Positions 60,456 through 64,000 of a stretch of DNA of 64,000 nucleotides are shown in pieces; positions within the stretch are counted from its first letter, which is position 1, and the number at the start of each line of letters is the position of its first letter. The notes beneath the pieces are model-generated. The model saw only the letters and a list, made by a program, of their open reading frames with translations, was not told where the DNA came from and searched no databases. The position numbers were made by a program, and so were the translations under genes. The DNA is taken from positions 1-64,000 of the forward strand of contig NZ_VDCQ01000062.1 of the NCBI RefSeq assembly GCF_006265175.1. Reading direction: 5' to 3'. Source of the stretch: Paenibacillus hemerocallicola. Its GTDB lineage: Bacteria > Bacillota > Bacilli > Paenibacillales > NBRC-103111.

Positions 60456-60484
60456 GGACGTGTCTATCCGACTCGTCCTTTTTT
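60456..60484 (+). terminator. Intrinsic terminator of perR
   Basis: GGACGTGTC pairs with GACTCGTCC (one mismatch) around TATCC, followed by TTTTTT. Confidence 0.8.
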
Positions 60485-60585
60485 GTGTTCGAATAGCGAG
60501 ATCATTCATAATGTTCCTGATGAAGCTTCCGAAAGCGGGCAGGCCTTTTGGAATGAAGGTTAGCGGGACGTAAAGGAGTGAAGGC

Positions 60586-62328
60586 ATGGAATCTTTAAGC
60601 CCGCCGTCCGGACGTCCCAAGAGGCGTTACCGGTTCGTAATCCGGTTGTTCGTATTTTTGCTCATAATCGGCATTGCAGGTTTGTTGTCTTATTATTGGT
60701 TTCTGATGTATTACCCGAATAGCGAACATGTGGAGCCGGATTACGGCGGTCTGCAGAAACCGATCTATTATCGGGGGGAGCTGCTGAAGCAAGATGCGGT
60801 GGGAGAGAAGGAAAGCTTGAAACTGCCGCTCGATTTTATTAAGGATAAGGCCGACCCTTCCATCGTATACGAGAACGCCAGCGATTCGGTGATTATTACG
60901 ACGAAGGACAAGGTCGTCCGGATGAAAACGAACGTGCTTACCGCCACAGTTAACGAGAAGCCGCTGCAATTGAAGTTTCCCATTGTCAAAAACGGGGACG
61001 ATTTGTACTTGCCGATCGAGCCTGTCAAGCAGTATTACGGACTAACGATATTGGAGGCTGCGGATACGGGCAATGTCATCGTACACCTGCAGGGCGATAA
61101 CGTACAGTGGGGGAAAGCGGAGGGCGGCTCCAAAGGCGGTACGGCTGCCGTACGGAAAGATCCCGGCATCAAATCCCCGATATTGGCCGATTTGCAGTCG
61201 GGCGAAGAAGTGATGATCTGGTCCGAGAACAACCAGTGGTATTATATTCAACGCAAGGACGGAACGGCAGGTTACGCCCGAAAAAAAGATATCGTGCTGG
61301 ACCGGGTGGAGACGATCCCGACTCAGCCGGAGTCCAAGACGTTCGTGCCATGGAAGCCGATCGGCGGCAAAATCAACATGACTTGGGAGCACGTCACCAC
61401 GAGGAATCCGGACACTGCGAAAATCGGCGCAATGCCAGGGCTAAACGTTATTAGTCCTACTTGGTTCCATATACTGGACGGCGAAGGCAATTTGAAAAAT
61501 TTGGCCGACGCGGCCTACGTGAAATGGGCTCAATCTCAAAATTATCAAGTATGGGCGCTGTTCAGCAACGGCTTTGATCCGAAGGTGACGACGGAAGCGC
61601 TGGCTACTTACGACAAACGGATGAAGATGATCAAGCAGCTGCTTGCGTTCGCCCAAATGTACAATTTGCAGGGCATTAATATCGATTTCGAGAATGTCAA
61701 TTTGAAGGATAAGGCGAACCTGACCCAATTTGTCCGGGAAATGACTCCTTTGCTGCACGAGCAGGGGCTTGTCGTCTCGATGGATGTCACGACCAAGTCG
61801 ACAAGCGAGAACTGGTCGATGTTTTACGACCGTCCGGCCCTGAGCGAGACGATCGACTACATGATGGTCATGACTTACGACGAGCATTGGGCGGCCAGTC
61901 CGATAGCCGGCTCGGTAGCATCGCTGCCTTGGGTGGAGAAGTCGATCATTCAGCTGTTGAACGAGGAAAAGGTGCCGGCTTCCAAGCTCGTACTCGGCGT
62001 ACCTTATTATACCCGCATCTGGACGGAGCAAACGAAGAACGGCAAGAAAGAAGTATCCTCGCGGGCCGTTTTCATGGAAACGATCGATAAGCTCATCAAG
62101 GACAAAGGACTGAAGCCTACGTTTTCCCAGGAAAGCGGGCAAAATTATATCGAGTATACCGAAGACGGCAAAGTGATGAAAGTGTGGATCGAGGATGAGA
62201 CGTCGATGAAGGCGCGAATCGAATTGGTGAAAAAATACGATTTGGCCGGCGTCGCTTCCTGGCGCAGAGGATACGAAACGGCTAACATTTGGGACGTAAT
62301 CAAGCAAACATTGGAGAAACGACCCTAA
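60586..62328 (+). CDS. Membrane-anchored GH18-type glycoside hydrolase
   Basis: A 580-residue protein with one N-terminal membrane helix (about 18-40), a copper-amine-oxidase-N-like region (about 80-165), an SH3b domain (about 180-250; QSGEEVMIWSENNQWYYIQ) and a GH18 TIM barrel (about 260-575). The active-site strand is LQGINIDFENVN, where DFE keeps the catalytic glutamate and its preceding aspartate of the DxxDxDxE motif although the first aspartate is lost; YMMVMTYDEHW and VASWRRGYE are other family strands. It likely acts on peptidoglycan or a cell-surface glycan during wall or spore-coat remodelling. ATG 60586 follows TAAAGGAGTG. Confidence 0.88.
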   Translation: MESLSPPSGRPKRRYRFVIRLFVFLLIIGIAGLLSYYWFLMYYPNSEHVEPDYGGLQKPIYYRGELLKQDAVGEKESLKLPLDFIKDKADPSIVYENASDSVIITTKDKVVRMKTNVLTATVNEKPLQLKFPIVKNGDDLYLPIEPVKQYYGLTILEAADTGNVIVHLQGDNVQWGKAEGGSKGGTAAVRKDPGIKSPILADLQSGEEVMIWSENNQWYYIQRKDGTAGYARKKDIVLDRVETIPTQPESKTFVPWKPIGGKINMTWEHVTTRNPDTAKIGAMPGLNVISPTWFHILDGEGNLKNLADAAYVKWAQSQNYQVWALFSNGFDPKVTTEALATYDKRMKMIKQLLAFAQMYNLQGINIDFENVNLKDKANLTQFVREMTPLLHEQGLVVSMDVTTKSTSENWSMFYDRPALSETIDYMMVMTYDEHWAASPIAGSVASLPWVEKSIIQLLNEEKVPASKLVLGVPYYTRIWTEQTKNGKKEVSSRAVFMETIDKLIKDKGLKPTFSQESGQNYIEYTEDGKVMKVWIEDETSMKARIELVKKYDLAGVASWRRGYETANIWDVIKQTLEKRP

Positions 62329-62382
62329 TTTGGTCCCCCGAAAAGAGAATCCTGAAATGAAGCTCGGCTGCGGAGTTTAATT

Positions 62383-62429
62383 GCATTCAAAAAGCCTGAC
62401 ATCATCGAGATGTCAGGCTTTTTGAATGC
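62383..62429. terminator. Long bidirectional terminator
   Basis: A 21-base perfect stem: GCATTCAAAAAGCCTGACATC pairs with its exact complement around ATCGA, so T runs occur on both strands. It ends the GH18 gene and the convergent ygzB-like gene. Confidence 0.9.
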
Positions 62430-62432
62430 GTA

Positions 62433-62798
62433 TCATTGTTTGTCCGTCGCCTCCAGATTGGTATCCGAGGGGCTCGCATAGCGGGAATCGAACGTAAGTA
62501 CCGTTTTGCAGAACATGCAGCGATCGGTTTTGCCGAGCACCTTCGTCACTTTGCCGCATTCCGGACATTCCAACGTTACCGCGCTCGTCGACAGCATGCC
62601 TGCCGAAAAATAGATGGCCATACTGCCAAGCATGGCGATCATGCCTATAACCATAAAAATGCCCGCGATAATTTTACCGATTGAGCCCCAGTTGAATACG
62701 ACGCCGGCCAGCCCGACGATCATGAGCCCCATGCCGCCCAAGGTCAGCAGCAAGCCCCACAATCGAAACTCATTGATTTTGCTCGTTTTGAACAGCAT
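62433..62798 (-). CDS. YgzB-like zinc-ribbon membrane protein (DUF2614)
   Basis: A 121-residue protein with two membrane helices (FRLWGLLLTLGGMGLMIVGLA and IIAGIFMVIGMIAMLGSMAI) and a C-terminal zinc ribbon (CPECGKVTKVLGKTDRCMFC). This is the DUF2614/YgzB family; in Bacillus ygzB lies next to perR, as here. Function is unknown. The start ATG 62798 has GAAAAGAGGAATCG ahead. Confidence 0.85.
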   Translation of the reverse strand: MLFKTSKINEFRLWGLLLTLGGMGLMIVGLAGVVFNWGSIGKIIAGIFMVIGMIAMLGSMAIYFSAGMLSTSAVTLECPECGKVTKVLGKTDRCMFCKTVLTFDSRYASPSDTNLEATDKQ

Positions 62799-62939
62799 TG
62801 CGATTCCTCTTTTCTAATGTTTCTGGCGATGTCCGGCCTTGTCCATCATTTGTCATTTTCAGAGGCAGGAAACTGGGCGATTGCGTAGAAATACTTGTAT
62901 GACGGAAAATGACATTTAACCGAGAGCCGGGGGGACGAA

Positions 62940-63806
62940 TTGGAGACGATCCGGAATTACATAGTAGAGAAGTACCGGCAAGATCCCGATACGATCAGCG
63001 TTTCTGTAGTGCCGAGTCCCGCGCCGTTCAGTCCGGTCGTAGATGGGCTTGATGTCGCAGTGTTGGTAATCAGGCAATCGACGCATACCGATTCCACTAC
63101 TCATTATATAAAAGACGATATCCGTATACAAGAACGTTGCCTGCATCCCGCTAAATTGGAACAATGGATTGTGAACGGCGGAAACCGAAGTGTTATCCAT
63201 TGGATTTTGCAAGGGGAGATTGTTATGGACCGTAATTTGTACTTGGAGGGGCTGCGTCACCGGCTGCTGGAGTTTCCGGAGGAGCTGCGGGCCAAGAAGC
63301 TGATCGTGGAATTCGACCATTTTCTGAAAAGCTTTTTGCAAAGCAAGCAGTATTTGATGGATGGTCATCTTCTGGATGCGTACAGCAACATTTTGGCGGC
63401 GTTGTGCCATTGGGCGAGAATCACCATCATTGAAGAAGGAATTCACCCTGAAGTTCTCGTTTGGGCTCAAGTCCGCAAAATCAATCCCGGCGTATACAAG
63501 TTTTACGAAGAGCTGACCTCCAGTCACGAAACAATGGAGAAGCGGATTCAGCTTGTAGTGCTGGCATGCGAATTTTCCGTCATGTCCAAGATGGAGAGCT
63601 GCTGCACGGCGCTGCTGAACGTACTGCATAGCCGGGAAGAGCCGTGGAGCCTGCAGGAGCTGATGCAGATTCCGCAATTGGACGAGCTGCAGCTGGACCT
63701 TTCTTTGTTGTTGAACAAACTGGCGCGCAAGTCGCTGATCCGCGAGATCGTACAAGCATCGGACGATGCGGATTCGTTGCTTCTTCAGCTGAAGTACACG
63801 GTCTAA
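62940..63806 (+). CDS. YgxA-like nucleotidyltransferase-related protein
   Basis: A 288-residue cytosolic protein matching the family of Bacillus YgxA, which also neighbours ygzB and perR. The N-terminus resembles a nucleotidyltransferase-like fold (SVSVVPSPAPFSPVVDGLDVAVLV) without a clear G-S...D-x-D catalytic pair; the middle (EFDHFLKSFLQSKQYLMDGHLLDAYSNILAALCHWARI) is a helical domain typical of the family. Enzyme activity is doubtful. Start is TTG 62940 with GGGGGGA six bases upstream. In Bacillus an rRNA operon follows; none is reached by the end of this window. Confidence 0.82.
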   Translation: METIRNYIVEKYRQDPDTISVSVVPSPAPFSPVVDGLDVAVLVIRQSTHTDSTTHYIKDDIRIQERCLHPAKLEQWIVNGGNRSVIHWILQGEIVMDRNLYLEGLRHRLLEFPEELRAKKLIVEFDHFLKSFLQSKQYLMDGHLLDAYSNILAALCHWARITIIEEGIHPEVLVWAQVRKINPGVYKFYEELTSSHETMEKRIQLVVLACEFSVMSKMESCCTALLNVLHSREEPWSLQELMQIPQLDELQLDLSLLLNKLARKSLIREIVQASDDADSLLLQLKYTV

Positions 63807-63831
63807 GGGTAAGCGGGTGCTGTCAAATAGT

Positions 63832-63881
63832 CCGGGTAAACAGGTCATGCAATGCGCGACCTTGTTTTCCCGGTTTTTTTT
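63832..63881 (+). terminator. Intrinsic terminator after the YgxA-like gene
   Basis: CCGGGTAAACAGGTC pairs with GACCTTGTTTTCCCGG (few mismatches) and is followed by TTTTTTTT. From 63882 to the window end no feature was recognised. Confidence 0.88.
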
Positions 63882-64000
63882 ATCGATAAAGAAAGTTATG
63901 GCTTCGCCCAATCGGTTAACGAAATGCGGCTTCCCTTGCCGGGGCATACGCACTGGAGGAATCGGACTTGCTCTGTAGGGCAATACTGAACCAAAGTACA

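Noticed and set aside
62916-63983. 355-codon open frame antisense to the YgxA-like gene
   Set aside because: It is antisense to a recognised family, Gln/Arg-rich and covers a terminator.

Overview
The window reads as chromosome of a spore-forming, moderately high-GC Firmicute of the Paenibacillaceae (Paenibacillus/Cohnella type). The basis is gene content and signals: strong GGAGG ribosome binding sites with frequent TTG/GTG starts, an S-layer-homology protein, SinR/SinI-like regulators, a complete sigY-yxlCDEFG-type operon, gatCAB, a YdaT-like protein, and the perR / ygzB / ygxA neighbourhood also known from Bacillus. This is inference from the sequence only; no species call is possible. I saw no rRNA, tRNA or CRISPR array.

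Layout. 1-6.4 kb: a 123-bp tandem repeat, hisC, a membrane-anchored SGNH-like protein, an NAD(P)-binding Rossmann protein, a 580-codon gene interrupted by one in-frame amber codon, and a SinR-like/SinI-like pair. 6.5-16 kb: small housekeeping and redox genes (cupredoxin, HPP membrane protein with a divergent LysR regulator, a DedA-NERD fusion, a thioredoxin-fold protein, a metallo-hydrolase), AraC regulator, short pyruvate kinase, NUDIX hydrolase and a membrane diguanylate cyclase. 16-21.4 kb: a sugar-binding lipoprotein, then a self-regulated unit (ABC-2 permease, TetR regulator, nitroreductase) preceded by a promoter and two perfect palindromes, then a decayed SDR gene and a YdaT-like gene.

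21.5-36.6 kb is the most unusual part: one strand carries an SLH protein, a 2,392-residue exported multidomain giant, and a Tad/Flp-type pilus or secretion machine (CpaB-like, CpaE-like, TadA, TadB, TadC). It ends in four small proteins with hydrophobic N-termini, two of which are tandem paralogues of about 50 residues too short to show up as ordinary ORFs. No prepilin peptidase, outer-membrane secretin or canonical Flp pilin is visible. I read the cluster as a single-membrane Tad machine dedicated to, or displayed together with, a giant cell-surface protein. Next to it lie an Rpn-type nuclease and a structured repeat element whose second copy is at 50.7 kb; the two copies show compensatory base changes.

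37.9-50.7 kb: SMP-30-type esterase, M24 peptidase, the sigY operon with a probable autoregulatory ECF promoter, an IDEAL-like protein, an aldolase-type enzyme, gatCAB, and a secreted alpha/beta hydrolase whose upstream region looks like a second copy of the sigY promoter. 51-64 kb: MgtC-type protein with two small membrane proteins, a carbohydrate module (AraC regulator with a cre-like site over its promoter, sugar-binding lipoprotein, 1,500-residue heparinase-II/III-like lyase with binding modules), perR, a membrane-anchored GH18 protein, ygzB-like and ygxA-like genes.
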